From positions 310,001 to 374,000 of the forward strand of contig NZ_JAJIRN010000005.1 of assembly GCF_025717515.1 (NCBI RefSeq): DNA of 64,000 nt, given 5' to 3'. The notes below the pieces were generated by a model that saw only the letters and a program-made list of their open reading frames with translations, was not told the origin of the DNA and did no database searches. The stretch comes from Roseateles oligotrophus. Its GTDB lineage: Bacteria; Pseudomonadota; Gammaproteobacteria; Burkholderiales; Burkholderiaceae_C. Positions 36,542 to 46,042 of the stretch are shown here, in pieces (positions within the stretch are counted from its first letter, which is position 1; every line of letters starts with the position of its first letter). The translations under genes and the position numbers were made by a program.

Positions 36542-37477
36542 TTGAGTAGCACCTTGTTGACACCGAAGATGGCCGGCGTTTTGAGCCGCATTCACCGCGC
36601 GAATCGCCCGGCTTTTCACAGCCTTACTCCTAAGCAAGCGCGGATTGGCTATCTGATGGGGGCGGAAATCCTGGACCTGCCGCGCGCGCCCTTGGCCCGG
36701 GTCGAGAATTTGCAGGTGCCGGGTGCCGAGGGGCCGCTGGCCGCGCGCCTCTATGCGCCGAGCGATGAGCGTCTACCTGTCTTGCTGTATCTGCACGGCG
36801 GCGGTTTCACCATTGGCAGCCTGGATACGCATGACAGCCTGTGCCGCCAACTGGCGCTGCGCAGCGGCGCGGCGGTGCTGTCGCTGAATTACCGCTTGGC
36901 ACCTGAGCATCGCTTTCCGGCGGCAGTGGATGACTGTTGGGCTGTGATGACCTGGCTGGCCAAGGCGGCTGAGAGCTACGGGCTGGACGGCACGCGCATT
37001 GCCGTCGGGGGCGACAGCGCCGGCGGCACGCTGGCGGCCGTCTGCGCGCTGCATGCGCGTGACATCGGTCTGAAGCTGGCGCTGCAGTTGTTGATCACGC
37101 CGGGCACCACGGCGCATGCTGACACGGCCTCGCACAAGCTGTTCGCCAATGGCTTTTTGCTTGATGCCGCCTCGATCGATTGGTTCTTCAATCACTACAT
37201 CTCGCACCATCACAAGCGCGATTGGCGTTTTGCACCACTCGAGGCCGACGACCACAGTGACCTGGCGCCCGCCTGTGTGTTGCTGGCCGAATGCGACCCG
37301 CTGGTCGATGAAGGCATTGCCTACGCCGACCAGCTGCGCGCCAATGGCGGGCGGGTGCAGCTGGAGTTGTACCGCGGTGTCACCCATGACTTCATCAAGA
37401 TGGGGCGGGCGATTCCTGAGGCCTTGACCGCGCTGGCGGCCTGTGGCCTCGCCGTCAAAGAGGCTTTTCAAGCATGA
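36542..37477 (+). CDS. Alpha/beta hydrolase, hormone-sensitive lipase family esterase
   Basis: The 311-residue protein has the HSL-type oxyanion motif HGGG (residues 84-87), the nucleophile motif GDSAGG (around residue 158), the acidic residue in the ECDPLVDEG segment and the catalytic histidine in GVTHDFIKM. These enzymes hydrolyse short-chain esters. The chosen start is TTG at 36542, with a GGAG six bases upstream; the first ATG would be 27 bp further in and has a poorly spaced site. The 3' end overlaps the GNAT gene by 4 bp (ATGA). It is cytoplasmic, as no signal is seen. Confidence 0.9.
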   Translation: MSSTLLTPKMAGVLSRIHRANRPAFHSLTPKQARIGYLMGAEILDLPRAPLARVENLQVPGAEGPLAARLYAPSDERLPVLLYLHGGGFTIGSLDTHDSLCRQLALRSGAAVLSLNYRLAPEHRFPAAVDDCWAVMTWLAKAAESYGLDGTRIAVGGDSAGGTLAAVCALHARDIGLKLALQLLITPGTTAHADTASHKLFANGFLLDAASIDWFFNHYISHHHKRDWRFAPLEADDHSDLAPACVLLAECDPLVDEGIAYADQLRANGGRVQLELYRGVTHDFIKMGRAIPEALTALAACGLAVKEAFQA

Positions 37478-37962
37478 CAACGAAGACCGAAAACGAGCCA
37501 AGCCCCCAACCACGGATTTCTAAGCCGGGCCCTACCGAAGTGCGCTTGGGTCCATGGTCGGAGCTGGGGGCTGCAGCCGGCGCGATCCGCCAGACGGTGT
37601 TTGTCGAGGAGCAAAAGATTCCGGCCGAGATGGAATGGGACGCGGCCGACGAAGGCTGCTTGCACGCGGTGGCCTTCAATCAACAGGGCGTGGCGCTGGC
37701 CACAGGCAGACTGCTGCCGCATGTGCCGGGGGTGGCCAAGATCGGCCGCATGGCGGTGCTGCCTGCTTTGCGAGGCGGCGGCATAGGGCGTGCGGTGTTG
37801 GACGCGCTGATGCGGGAAGCGCGCGTGCAAGGCTACCGCGAGGTGCTGCTGCACGCGCAGGTCTCGGCGGCGGGCTTTTATACGCGCGCCGGTTTCACGC
37901 AGCGCGGCGCTGTGTTCGAGGAGGCCGGCATCGGCCATGTCGAGATGGTCAGGGCGCTTTGA
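37474..37962 (+). CDS. GNAT family N-acetyltransferase
   Basis: The 162-residue protein has a GNAT fold: RMAVLPALRGGGIGRAVLDAL contains the acetyl-CoA pyrophosphate-binding RxxGxG/A pattern near residue 98-105, followed by HAQVSAAGFYTRAGF. An N-terminal stretch with RQTVFVEEQKIP resembles the YjdJ/ElaA-like subgroup. The substrate is unknown. It overlaps the esterase gene by 4 bp, suggesting joint translation, and its 3' end overlaps the convergent DUF4936 gene by 14 bp. Confidence 0.9.
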   Translation: MTTKTENEPSPQPRISKPGPTEVRLGPWSELGAAAGAIRQTVFVEEQKIPAEMEWDAADEGCLHAVAFNQQGVALATGRLLPHVPGVAKIGRMAVLPALRGGGIGRAVLDALMREARVQGYREVLLHAQVSAAGFYTRAGFTQRGAVFEEAGIGHVEMVRAL

Positions 37963-38251
37963 CTTGAGGTGAGTGAGCCGGGCGCAGAGGCAAGAAGCGC
38001 TCGATATGACGGGCGCCGCTGATGTAGGGCGCTAGCAATGCAGCCAGCTTTGCCTCGCTCTCTTGGGCCTGGGCACCGCAGTGAATTTCCATCCAGGTTT
38101 GTTGGCCGGGCGACTCATGCTCGCGACGCAGCAAGCGCGGGCCATTGAAGCCAAGCCCGGCCTGATCGAAGGCCCGCAAGGCAGCCTCGGCTTGGGCCGC
38201 GTCTACACGGTAATAGACATACAGCTCAGGCAACAAGCCCGCAGTGTTCAC
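37949..38251 (-). CDS. DUF4936 family protein
   Basis: This 100-residue protein has the opening ELYVYYRV and the segment TWMEIHCG, matching the DUF4936 family of small betaproteobacterial proteins, whose function is unknown. It is directly coupled to ygfZ (4-bp overlap), an arrangement I recall as common in Burkholderiales. A link to Fe-S or folate metabolism is therefore possible, but rests on neighbourhood only. Confidence 0.85.
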   Translation of the reverse strand: MNTAGLLPELYVYYRVDAAQAEAALRAFDQAGLGFNGPRLLRREHESPGQQTWMEIHCGAQAQESEAKLAALLAPYISGARHIERFLPLRPAHSPQVKAP

Positions 38252-39180
38252 TGTGGTTCCGTCAGCTCGTAGGGCAGGGCGATAGGGCTCAACAAAGGGC
38301 CATCAGCCGACCCCAGGTGCAAGCTGCCACTGGCGAGTGCGGCGATCTTGGTTTCGGCCAACAACAGCGATTGCCCACCCTTGCTGGCGGCATTGGCCAC
38401 CAATCCTGCCGGCTGAGCGGGGTCTTCGCTGTGGAAAATATCCTGCCCTGGCAAAACCTGACCCTCGGTCTCGAACAAGAAGGTCCGACGCTTGAGCGTG
38501 CCGCGGTATTGCATGCGCGCCACCACCTCTTGGCCCGGGTAGCAGCCTTTTTGGAAGTTGACGCCGCCGAGCAGTTCCAGGTTCAGCATCTGCGGCACGA
38601 ACTGTTCGGTGGTCGCGCCTAGCACCCAGGGCTGGCCGCTGAGCAGTTCCAGCCATTGCCAATCGGCCTCGCTCGATGCGGGCAGCGGCGGTGCGGCGTC
38701 CTCGGTCGTTTGGGACAGTAGGAAGCGGGCATGTTCAGCCAAGCCGGGCAGGCGGATTACATTGGCCGCGCCGACCTTGGCGCTGGCCCAGCGCTGCGCT
38801 GGCGCCGCGTCCCCCAGCCAGGCTTGGGCAATGTCTCCGCTCAGCCCCCAGAGCTGCACCTCGGCGCTGGCATCGCTGAGCTTGCATTTGGCCCGCATCA
38901 CAAACATCGACAGGCGCTTCAGGATCGATGGCAATAACTCCGCCGGCAGGGCCAGCAACACCTCTTGCTCGCTGGTCTTCCAGCCGATCATGGTTGCCAA
39001 CAGCCGCCCTTTGGCCGAGCAAAAGCCGGCCAGACGCGCTTCATGCAGCCCCAGCAGTGCAAAGTCCTGGGTCAGTTGGCTGTGTAAGAACTTGGCCGCT
39101 TCCTCGCCTTGGGCGCGGATCACGCCCCATTGCGTCAAACGAGCGGCGCCATTGATGGTGTGGGTGCTGAATGTAGTCAT
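38248..39180 (-). CDS. ygfZ: Folate-binding Fe-S cluster maintenance protein YgfZ
   Basis: The 310-residue protein is a GcvT-like tetrahydrofolate-binding protein with the signature KGCYPGQEVVAR (around residue 215), including the conserved cysteine. YgfZ supports the activity of some Fe-S enzymes such as MiaB. The start MTTFSTH was chosen because the 64 residues upstream lie over the intergenic region and the start of mltG on the other strand. It is divergent from mltG with 53 bp between starts and overlaps the DUF4936 gene. Confidence 0.93.
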   Translation of the reverse strand: MTTFSTHTINGAARLTQWGVIRAQGEEAAKFLHSQLTQDFALLGLHEARLAGFCSAKGRLLATMIGWKTSEQEVLLALPAELLPSILKRLSMFVMRAKCKLSDASAEVQLWGLSGDIAQAWLGDAAPAQRWASAKVGAANVIRLPGLAEHARFLLSQTTEDAAPPLPASSEADWQWLELLSGQPWVLGATTEQFVPQMLNLELLGGVNFQKGCYPGQEVVARMQYRGTLKRRTFLFETEGQVLPGQDIFHSEDPAQPAGLVANAASKGGQSLLLAETKIAALASGSLHLGSADGPLLSPIALPYELTEPQ

Positions 39181-39233
39181 GGCGCGATTATCATCAGCCC
39201 CCGAATCAGGGCGTGGGCAAAAGGGTATTGGTG

Positions 39234-40235
39234 ATGAAATTTTTGGGCAAATTGCTGGCGAGCCTGCTTTTGCTTGCCGCGCTACTGGGCACAGCGGCTT
39301 GGTGGTGGTTGCAAGCGCCTCTGAGCCTGGCAGCGCCGTCGGTCGAGTTGTCGATCGAGGCCGGCAGCTCACCGCGCGAGGTCGCGCAGGCCTGGGTCAA
39401 TGCGGGCGTGCAGACCGACACCCGCCTGCTGTATGAATGGTTTCGCTGGTCGGGGCAGTCCCGTTTGATTCGTGCCGGCAGCTACGAGATCCACCAAGGC
39501 GTCACGCCGCGCGAGCTGCTGGCCAAGATGGTGCGTGGCGACGAGGTGCTGGAACAGCTGCGTTTGATCGAGGGCTGGAATTTCCGCCAGGTGCGCGCGG
39601 CGCTGGCCAAGGCGCCGGCCTTGAAGCAAAGCACGGCCGATTTGTCTGAGGCGCAGTTGATGGGCTTGCTCGGTGCGCCGGCGCAAGCTGCAAAAGCCGC
39701 AGAAGGACGCTTCTTCCCCGATACCTATGCCTATAGCCGTGGCGTTAGCGATCTGACGGTGTTGAAGCGCGCCTATAAAGCGATGCAAAAGCGTTTGGAT
39801 AGCGCCTGGGCGGGCCGCAGCGAAGGCCTGCCCTTGAAGAGTGCCGATGAGGCGCTGGTGTTGGCCTCCATCATTGAAAAAGAGACCGGCGCGGCCGCCG
39901 ACCGGGGGCTGGTGGCCGCCGTCTTCATCAACCGTTTGCGTATCGGCATGCCCTTGCAGACCGATCCTACGGTGATTTATGGCCTAGGCCCGAGCTTCGA
40001 CGGCAATCTGCGCAAGCGCGATTTGCAGGCCGACACGCCCTTCAATACCTATACCCGTGGCGGCCTGCCGCCGACACCGATCGCGATGCCGGGCAATGCC
40101 TCGCTGCTGGCGGCGCTGCATCCGGCACGCAGCCGGGCGCTGTACTTTGTGGCCCGAGGCGATGGGTCGAGCGAGTTCAGCGACGATCTGGCCGCGCATA
40201 ATCGCGCGGTCAACAAATTCCAGCGCGGCAAATAG
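39234..40235 (+). CDS. mltG: Endolytic murein transglycosylase MltG
   Basis: The 333-residue protein has an N-terminal membrane anchor (about residues 5-25) and the YceG/MltG periplasmic domain. [14 protein letters not shown] marks the LysM-like part, and the catalytic glutamate is in SIIEKETG; further motifs are [21 protein letters not shown] and [14 protein letters not shown]-like (residues 265-280). It cuts nascent glycan strands and so sets their length. The start with AAAGGG eight bases upstream was preferred to GTG at 39213. Order mltG-tmk-holB is shared with E. coli and many other bacteria. Confidence 0.95.
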   Translation: MKFLGKLLASLLLLAALLGTAAWWWLQAPLSLAAPSVELSIEAGSSPREVAQAWVNAGVQTDTRLLYEWFRWSGQSRLIRAGSYEIHQGVTPRELLAKMVRGDEVLEQLRLIEGWNFRQVRAALAKAPALKQSTADLSEAQLMGLLGAPAQAAKAAEGRFFPDTYAYSRGVSDLTVLKRAYKAMQKRLDSAWAGRSEGLPLKSADEALVLASIIEKETGAAADRGLVAAVFINRLRIGMPLQTDPTVIYGLGPSFDGNLRKRDLQADTPFNTYTRGGLPPTPIAMPGNASLLAALHPARSRALYFVARGDGSSEFSDDLAAHNRAVNKFQRGK

Positions 40236-40249
40236 TCCAAGCAATCTCA

Positions 40250-40861
40250 GTGAAATCCAGATTCATCACCTTCGAAGGCATAGACGGGGCCGGCAAGTCG
40301 ACCCATATCGCGGCCTTGACCGAGCGCTTGGCGCAAGGTGGCGCGGCCGTCGTCAATACCCGTGAACCGGGCGGCACTGTCTTGGCCGAAACCCTGCGCG
40401 GCCTGTTCCTGCACAGTGGCATGGACAGTCTGACCGAAGCATTGCTGGTGTTCGCCGGTCGACGCGACCATTTGCAGCGCGTCATCGAGCCCGCATTGGC
40501 GGCCGGCCAAACCGTCTTGTGTGACCGCTTCACCGACGCCAGTTTTGCTTACCAGGGCGCCGGGCGCGGCATGGACCTGAGCATATTGGAGACGCTGGAG
40601 GATTGGGTGCAAGAAGGGCGCCAGCCCGACCTGACCCTGTGGTTTGATCTGCCCGCGCTGATGGCGGCGCAGCGTCGTGCGGCGGCCCGCGAGGCCGACC
40701 GCTTCGAGCAGCAGGACTTGGAATTTTTTGAGCGCGTGCGGGGCGGCTACGCGGAGCGTGCCGCCGCAGCGCCGCAGCGTTTTGCGCGTATCGATGCGAG
40801 CTTGTCGGTGCCCGAGGTGGCCGCGCAAATCGCCGCCGTGATGGAGGCGCGCGGATGGTAG
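40250..40861 (+). CDS. tmk: Thymidylate kinase
   Basis: The 203-residue enzyme phosphorylates dTMP to dTDP. It has the P-loop [11 protein letters not shown], the dTMP-binding TREPGGT motif and the [16 protein letters not shown] segment, with a LID region of the arginine-containing Gram-negative type ([12 protein letters not shown]). The start is GTG at 40250, 14 bp after mltG. Its 3' end overlaps holB by 7 bp. Confidence 0.96.
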   Translation: MKSRFITFEGIDGAGKSTHIAALTERLAQGGAAVVNTREPGGTVLAETLRGLFLHSGMDSLTEALLVFAGRRDHLQRVIEPALAAGQTVLCDRFTDASFAYQGAGRGMDLSILETLEDWVQEGRQPDLTLWFDLPALMAAQRRAAAREADRFEQQDLEFFERVRGGYAERAAAAPQRFARIDASLSVPEVAAQIAAVMEARGW

Positions 40862-41898
40862 GCGGCGCTCAGTCACAGCCGCTGCCCTGGTTGGCGGAGC
40901 CCTTGCGGCAAGCGCTGGCGACGGCCCGCTCGCATGCCCTGCTGGTGCAGGGGCCGGCAGGGGTGGGGCAGTTCGATCTGGCGCTGCTGCTGGCGCAGGC
41001 CTGGCTGTGTGAGGCACAGCCCGCGTCCGTACATCAAAGACCGGGCCAGGCCTGCGGCCACTGTGCCAGTTGCCTGCTGTTTCAGTCGCATACCCATCCG
41101 GATTTCCAGTTACTGCTTCCCGACGCGCTGCGTGAGTCCTTGGGCTGGGCGCAAGAGGCTGAGCCCGGCAAGGACGGCGAGCCCAAAGCCTCCAAGACCA
41201 AGCCCAGCCGCGAAATCAAGATCGATGCGGTGCGCGCGATGCTGGGCTTCACGCAGGTGACTTCGGCGCGTGGCCGCGCCAAGGTGGTGGTGGTCTATCC
41301 GGCCGAGGCCTTGAACAATGTGGCGGCCAATGCCTTGCTCAAGACGCTGGAGGAACCGGGCGGCCTGCTGCGGTTTGTTTTGGCCAGCAACTCGCCCGAG
41401 GGTTTGCTGCCGACCATTCGCAGCCGTTGCCAACCCTTGCCGCTGGGTCTGCCGGCCCAGGCGCCGGCGCTGCAATGGTTGAGCGAACAGGGCGTTGACG
41501 GCGCGGAGGTCTTGTTGATGGCCGCCGGCGGGCGCCCTCAGGAGGCGAAAGACTGGTTCGACGCGGGTCTGCGTGCTAACGCCTGGCAGCAGTTGCCGCA
41601 GCGTTTGGCCCGCGCAGAGGCGGCGGCCCTGGCCGACTGGCCGCTGACGCGCGCTATAGACGCCTTGCAGCGCCTTTGCCATGATCTGGTGCGGCGAAGC
41701 CATGGCGCTGCGCCCAGCTATTTCGCGGTCGAGTCATTGCCCAGCCCGAAGATCGCCGCACCCTTGCATGCCTGGGACGCGGCGCTGCGCCGTGCTGCCC
41801 GCCATGCCGAGCATCCCTTGAATGCCGGCTTGCTGATGGAGTCGCTGTTCGCGCAAGGGCGCCAAGCCTTGATGGAGGCCACGCCGCGCCGTGCTTGA
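40855..41898 (+). CDS. holB: DNA polymerase III subunit delta'
   Basis: The 347-residue clamp-loader subunit has the AAA+ layout: a degenerate P-loop (GPAGVGQF, with Gln where ATPases have Lys), a zinc-binding cysteine cluster (CGHCASC near residue 63), sensor motif [22 protein letters not shown] and a DUF-type C-terminal region. The missing lysine fits a stator subunit that does not hydrolyse ATP, as known for E. coli delta'. An Ala/Lys-rich insert (residues 103-120, [16 protein letters not shown]) lies in the ATPase domain. It is coupled to tmk by a 7-bp overlap, and pilZ follows 61 bp downstream. Confidence 0.94.
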   Translation: MVGGAQSQPLPWLAEPLRQALATARSHALLVQGPAGVGQFDLALLLAQAWLCEAQPASVHQRPGQACGHCASCLLFQSHTHPDFQLLLPDALRESLGWAQEAEPGKDGEPKASKTKPSREIKIDAVRAMLGFTQVTSARGRAKVVVVYPAEALNNVAANALLKTLEEPGGLLRFVLASNSPEGLLPTIRSRCQPLPLGLPAQAPALQWLSEQGVDGAEVLLMAAGGRPQEAKDWFDAGLRANAWQQLPQRLARAEAAALADWPLTRAIDALQRLCHDLVRRSHGAAPSYFAVESLPSPKIAAPLHAWDAALRRAARHAEHPLNAGLLMESLFAQGRQALMEATPRRA

Positions 41899-41959
41899 TG
41901 CTCGTTTGGAGCCCCTTTTCGCGCGATAGCAAGCCGGCGCAGTCGCTACACTTGACCCC

Positions 41960-42379
41960 ATGAGTGATCTGCCCTCCAAATCCATCGGTGCCGCCCTGGC
42001 GAGCGGCCAGCCTGCCGCCCCGCTGGCGGCCTCGGCCGGTGCGAGACCGAGCGTGATTCAGTTGGCCTTCAAAGAAAAGGGCGCGCTGTACGCCGCCTAT
42101 ATGCCGGTGTTTGTGGACGGCGGCCTGTTCGTGCCGACCAATCGCGAGTACCGGCTCGGCGAAGACGTTTACCTGCTGCTGGCCCTGCCCGATGACAATC
42201 AACGTTACCCGGTGGCCGGCAAGATTGCATGGCTGACGCCGGCCAATGCCTCCGGCGGACGCACCCAAGGCATCGGTGTGCGCTTCCCGGCGGACGAAAA
42301 GAGCCGCATGGTCAAGATCAAAATCGAAGAGATTTTGGGTACCCAAATTTCCTCTTCGAAGCCGACCCAGACCATCTGA
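41960..42379 (+). CDS. pilZ: PilZ domain protein, type IV pilus assembly type
   Basis: The 139-residue protein follows holB and precedes tatD, as does pilZ in Pseudomonas. A PilZ fold is suggested by the motifs GGLFVPTNREYRLGEDVYLLL and GIGVRFP. The c-di-GMP-binding RxxxR and D/NxSxxG motifs are not seen, so it is likely of the type that binds pilus assembly ATPase partners rather than the nucleotide. It has a ~30-residue Ala/Pro-rich N-terminus. The start ATG at 41960 has only a weak ribosome site. Confidence 0.88.
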   Translation: MSDLPSKSIGAALASGQPAAPLAASAGARPSVIQLAFKEKGALYAAYMPVFVDGGLFVPTNREYRLGEDVYLLLALPDDNQRYPVAGKIAWLTPANASGGRTQGIGVRFPADEKSRMVKIKIEEILGTQISSSKPTQTI

Positions 42380-42433
42380 GCCAGCCTCGCCGAGGCGGCC
42401 TCTTGCTGTCGTTCAACTCCTTTGCCCGCGTCC

Positions 42434-43213
42434 ATGTTCATTGATTCCCATTGCCATCTGAGTTTTCCCGAGTTGCAGTCCCGACTGCCGGAAATTCTTG
42501 CCGAAATGGCCGTCGCGCAGGTCGAGCAAGCGATCTGCATCTGCACCACGATGGAGGAATTCCCGCTCGTTCGGAGCCTCGCGCACCAATACCCGCAGCT
42601 ATGGGCCACCGTCGGCGTTCACCCGGACAACGAGGATGTGCATGAGCCCAGCGTAGAAGAACTGGTGGCTGGCGCGGCCGACCCCAAGGTGGTAGCCATA
42701 GGCGAGACCGGGCTTGACTATTACCGCCTCAACGGCCGCAGCATCGAAGCCGATATGGAATGGCAGCGGGAGCGTTTTCGCACCCATATACGCGCCGCTC
42801 GACAAGCCGCCAAGCCGATGGTGATCCACACCCGCAGCAGCGCGGCCGACACCTTGCGCTTGCTGGACGAGGAGGGCGGCGAACAGGCCGGCGGCGTGTT
42901 TCATTGCTTTGCCGAGAGTGTCGAAGTGGCCTTGGCTGCCGTCGAACGTGGCTATTACGTCTCCTTCTCCGGCATCCTGACCTTCAAGAGCGCGCAGGAT
43001 TTGCGTGATGTGGCCGCGGCGCTTCCGCTGGAGCGTTTGCTGATCGAGACCGACAGTCCTTATCTGGCCCCTGTGCCTTACCGGGGGCGCACCAATAGCC
43101 CGGCTTACGTGCCCCATGTGGGCGCGGCCTTGGCGGCGGTCAAGGGGATATCGATTGCGGAGTTGGCGGCGCAAACCTCGGCCAATTGCCGCCGCCTGTT
43201 CGGACTGAATTAA
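42434..43213 (+). CDS. TatD family metal-dependent hydrolase (deoxyribonuclease)
   Basis: The 259-residue TIM-barrel protein starts with MFIDSHCHLSF, where the HxH metal ligands lie, and has GETGLDYY (Glu ligand), HTRSS, FHCFAES and the ETDSPYLAP motif with the C-terminal metal aspartate. Members are 3'-5' exonucleases or related hydrolases. An upstream TTG at 42422 could add four residues; the ATG was chosen because homologues begin MFIDSH. It lies in the holB-pilZ-tatD order and is followed 12 bp later by an ankyrin gene. Confidence 0.94.
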   Translation: MFIDSHCHLSFPELQSRLPEILAEMAVAQVEQAICICTTMEEFPLVRSLAHQYPQLWATVGVHPDNEDVHEPSVEELVAGAADPKVVAIGETGLDYYRLNGRSIEADMEWQRERFRTHIRAARQAAKPMVIHTRSSAADTLRLLDEEGGEQAGGVFHCFAESVEVALAAVERGYYVSFSGILTFKSAQDLRDVAAALPLERLLIETDSPYLAPVPYRGRTNSPAYVPHVGAALAAVKGISIAELAAQTSANCRRLFGLN

Positions 43214-43225
43214 GAGGGGCAAGAG

Positions 43226-43891
43226 ATGCGCAAGCTCGGCATGTTGGGGCCGCATGGGTTCGGGTTCGGGCTCGTGTTCGGATTGGCTATGGTTGGCGCT
43301 TGCCGCGCGGCTCCGATCGATGATCTTGTGATGGCGGCGGAGCTGGACAACGGCTACGTCTTGTCCAAGCTGCTTCAGGGCGGCGTTGACCCTAATGCAC
43401 GCGATGCACGGGGACGTTTGGCGCTCAGCATGGCCTTGCGGGAGGATTCGGATAAGGCGCTGGACAGCTTGCTCGCCTATCCGAAACTGGACATCAATGC
43501 CGTCAATGCGAACGGCGAAACTGCGCTGATGCTGGCGGCCATCAAGGGGCGACTCGACTGGGTTCAGAAGATCGTCAAGAAGGGCGCCACCATCAATACC
43601 GCGGGCTGGACGGCCTTGCATTACGCCGCCAGCGGCCCCGATAACGGCGTCAGCGCTTGGCTGCTGAGCCAAGGCGCCGATATCAATGCGCGTTCACCCA
43701 ATGGCAGCACGGCCTTGATGATGTCGGCCCGCTACGGTGCCTTGGATCTGCCATCGGTCTTGCTGAAGGCCGGCGCCGACGTCAACTTGGCGAATGACAA
43801 GGGACTCAGCGCTGCTGACTTTGCCGCCACCGCAGGCCGCGATGAATTGAAGGCCAAGCTGCTCAAGCTAATGGCCAAATCGGGCGGCTAG
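43226..43891 (+). CDS. Exported ankyrin-repeat protein
   Basis: The 221-residue protein has a signal peptide (about residues 1-28, ending CRAAP) and about four to five ankyrin repeats from residue 35 to the end, recognised by NANGETALMLAAIKG, AGWTALHYAASG and NGSTALMMSARYG. Ankyrin repeats mediate protein binding; the partner is unknown. It follows the TatD-type gene by 12 bp and is probably cotranscribed with it. Similar periplasmic ankyrin proteins are common beside tatD in Burkholderiales, as far as I recall. Confidence 0.9.
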   Translation: MRKLGMLGPHGFGFGLVFGLAMVGACRAAPIDDLVMAAELDNGYVLSKLLQGGVDPNARDARGRLALSMALREDSDKALDSLLAYPKLDINAVNANGETALMLAAIKGRLDWVQKIVKKGATINTAGWTALHYAASGPDNGVSAWLLSQGADINARSPNGSTALMMSARYGALDLPSVLLKAGADVNLANDKGLSAADFAATAGRDELKAKLLKLMAKSGG

Positions 43892-44033
43892 GCATAAGCT
43901 TCCGCTCGTTCGCTGCAGCAAACGACTAGGAGTTTGTCTGACAAGCGCATTGGCGCGGCCCCGACTATGCCAAACCGGGTCGGCTCCCTACAGTTGCTTA
44001 CATCTTGAAACGTAACGAAACCGGAGCACCACC

Positions 44034-44267
44034 ATGTTGAGCACCCAATTTGCAAGCGCCTTGTTCAGCCCTTTTGCCATGCTGCTCAACCCCGAGGAGG
44101 TGGTCTCGGCGATGGAACATTCCGAACGCCTGAACGGCCTGCACAGCCGCGTCTATCGCCCGCTGGACAAGCCCTTGATCCCCAAGGGTAAATTCGCCGC
44201 TGCGGACTTTGACCGCATGATCGATGAGACTCCCGATGAGATGGATCTGATCGAACAAATGATGTGA
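44034..44267 (+). CDS. Small conserved-looking hypothetical protein
   Basis: A 77-residue protein starting MLSTQFASALFSPFAML, with a charged, acidic C-terminus (DFDRMIDETPDEMD). A GGAG lies nine bases before the ATG. I recognise no domain. It is likely real because codon usage is GC-rich at third positions and the C-terminal half has balanced hydrophilic composition, but this is weak evidence. It stands alone between the ankyrin gene and the convergent histidine kinase. Confidence 0.6.
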   Translation: MLSTQFASALFSPFAMLLNPEEVVSAMEHSERLNGLHSRVYRPLDKPLIPKGKFAAADFDRMIDETPDEMDLIEQMM

Positions 44268-44542
44268 TGTGCAGCCGAGCCGGCCGGCTCGACGTTTTTG
44301 AAATGATCGGCAAAATTGGTTCCGGGCCGAGAGTTCGATGCGAAGCCTTCTCTTTCGAGTCGCTGGCATCTGAGCCGCTTTATTCCCCTGCTATTTCGCC
44401 TTCACACAGACCTTGCCTTCAGGGCTCGCCTTGTCGTTGGCAGCCTCGCCACAACTGGCTCATGTCCTGAGTCTGGAGCAAGCCCTGCAATGGGCTGGGG
44501 CCAATAGGCCGGCCATAAATTTCGAGGCGCTGTGGGGCTACA

Positions 44543-46027
44543 TTAAGCCGCAGCCCAGGGCAAGGCCAAACAGAGAATCGTCCCGCCATGCGAGCTTGGC
44601 CGGGTGCTGAGGCTGCCGCCATGCAAGGTGGCAATGCGCTGGGCTATCGCCAAACCCAGCCCGCCAAAGCCGCCGCCCGGGCGAGGCATTAGCGGCTCGC
44701 GCACGCCTTGGCCGCAGTCCAGACGGCGGGCCAGCTCGGGCGGCAAGCCCGGTCCATGATCCTCCACGATCACCGTGATCCGCTCGGGCTCTTGTCGCAG
44801 GCTGACTTCAACCGGCTGCTCGCTGGGCGCATGACGCAAGGCGTTGTCGATCAAGTTGGTCAAGGCGCGTTCGATCAGTTGCAGGTCGCCTTGTAACTCA
44901 ATCGGGCCGGGCGGCGGGCCTCCCAGCGAGACGGTCGGGGCTGCGGCGCTATAGGAGAATTTTTGTACCGCATCGGTGACCAACTCATCCAGACGAAAAC
45001 GTTCCACGTGCAGCACTTGCTGACTGGACTGCAGGCTGGCCAGCTCGAAGAGCTGCTGCGACAAGCGACGCACCTTGTTGCTTTGCGCCAGCGCAATGCC
45101 CAGGTGCCGCCGGCCAGCCTCGGGCGGCGGCGCGCTGCCCAAACGTTCAAGCGCTTCGAGATGACCATGCAAGGCGGTCAAGGGCGTGCGCAAGTCATGC
45201 GCGACGTTGGCCACCACTTCGCGGTGCTCGGCCTGCGCGGCGGCTTGCTCGAGCAGTTGTTGCTCGATGCGTTGGGCCATCGCCTCAAACGAGGCCGAGA
45301 TGGCTTGCACCTCGTCGACCGCGATTGCCGGGCCACCAGATTGCGACTGACCCGCGCCGGGGCCGAACGCGTGCATGCGAAGTGCCAGGCCACGCAGCGG
45401 TTGGGTCAGCCGGTGGAACAAGCTCAAGCCCAAGGCCAAGGTGATGAACAAGGCGACGCCGAGCAGCAAAGCCAGGCTCTTCCATATCCGCAGCAGGCCG
45501 ACGCTGCCCGCCACCTGCTCGCGCGCCTGACCCTCCAGCACGACGTAGAGATAGCCGGGCGGTTTACTGTCACCGGGACGGGGTGGGAACATCGCCGCGC
45601 TGAATATTTTTTTGCCTTGGCCCAAGGCCTTCGGATCACTGCCCATCAGCGGCAGCGCCGCGCCTCCCAGAAAAGCGCGCACCGGTTCGAGATCGATCTG
45701 CGCCCGCAGCACAGCCTTGGGGTCGCCCAGATAGGCTCGCACCCGGCCTTGGCTGTCGAGCACATAGACCTCGATGGCCGGGTTGACCACCATCAGCATG
45801 CCCAAGACCTCGTCAAGGGCGAGCCGCTCGGCTGCGCTATTGCTGCTCTGAGTGACCGTGGGCCAATGCTCGACGATGTGCTTGGCCAGGCCATGTGAAA
45901 GGCTTTGCAGCGTTTCCATTTCCTGCTTGATCAGAACCTCACGCCCGACCAGCCCGACCAGAAGGCCGAAACCACAAAGCAACAAGGCCAGCACCAGGCT
46001 CAGGCGACGTGAAAAACTCAAACGCAT
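44543..46027 (-). CDS. Two-component sensor histidine kinase, membrane
   Basis: The 494-residue protein has a transmembrane helix at residues 8-30, a periplasmic sensor region (about 35-190), a second helix (about 190-215), a HAMP domain (HRLTQPLRGLALRMHAF), HisKA with the phosphorylated histidine in NVAHDLRTPLTALHGH (near residue 278) and a HATPase with DNALRHAP, DHGPGLPPE and FGGLGLAIA. The stimulus is unknown. It lies 15 bp downstream of the response regulator gene. The regulator is first in the operon. Confidence 0.94.
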   Translation of the reverse strand: MRLSFSRRLSLVLALLLCGFGLLVGLVGREVLIKQEMETLQSLSHGLAKHIVEHWPTVTQSSNSAAERLALDEVLGMLMVVNPAIEVYVLDSQGRVRAYLGDPKAVLRAQIDLEPVRAFLGGAALPLMGSDPKALGQGKKIFSAAMFPPRPGDSKPPGYLYVVLEGQAREQVAGSVGLLRIWKSLALLLGVALFITLALGLSLFHRLTQPLRGLALRMHAFGPGAGQSQSGGPAIAVDEVQAISASFEAMAQRIEQQLLEQAAAQAEHREVVANVAHDLRTPLTALHGHLEALERLGSAPPPEAGRRHLGIALAQSNKVRRLSQQLFELASLQSSQQVLHVERFRLDELVTDAVQKFSYSAAAPTVSLGGPPPGPIELQGDLQLIERALTNLIDNALRHAPSEQPVEVSLRQEPERITVIVEDHGPGLPPELARRLDCGQGVREPLMPRPGGGFGGLGLAIAQRIATLHGGSLSTRPSSHGGTILCLALPWAAA

Positions 46028-46042
46028 AGTGGATATTCCAGG

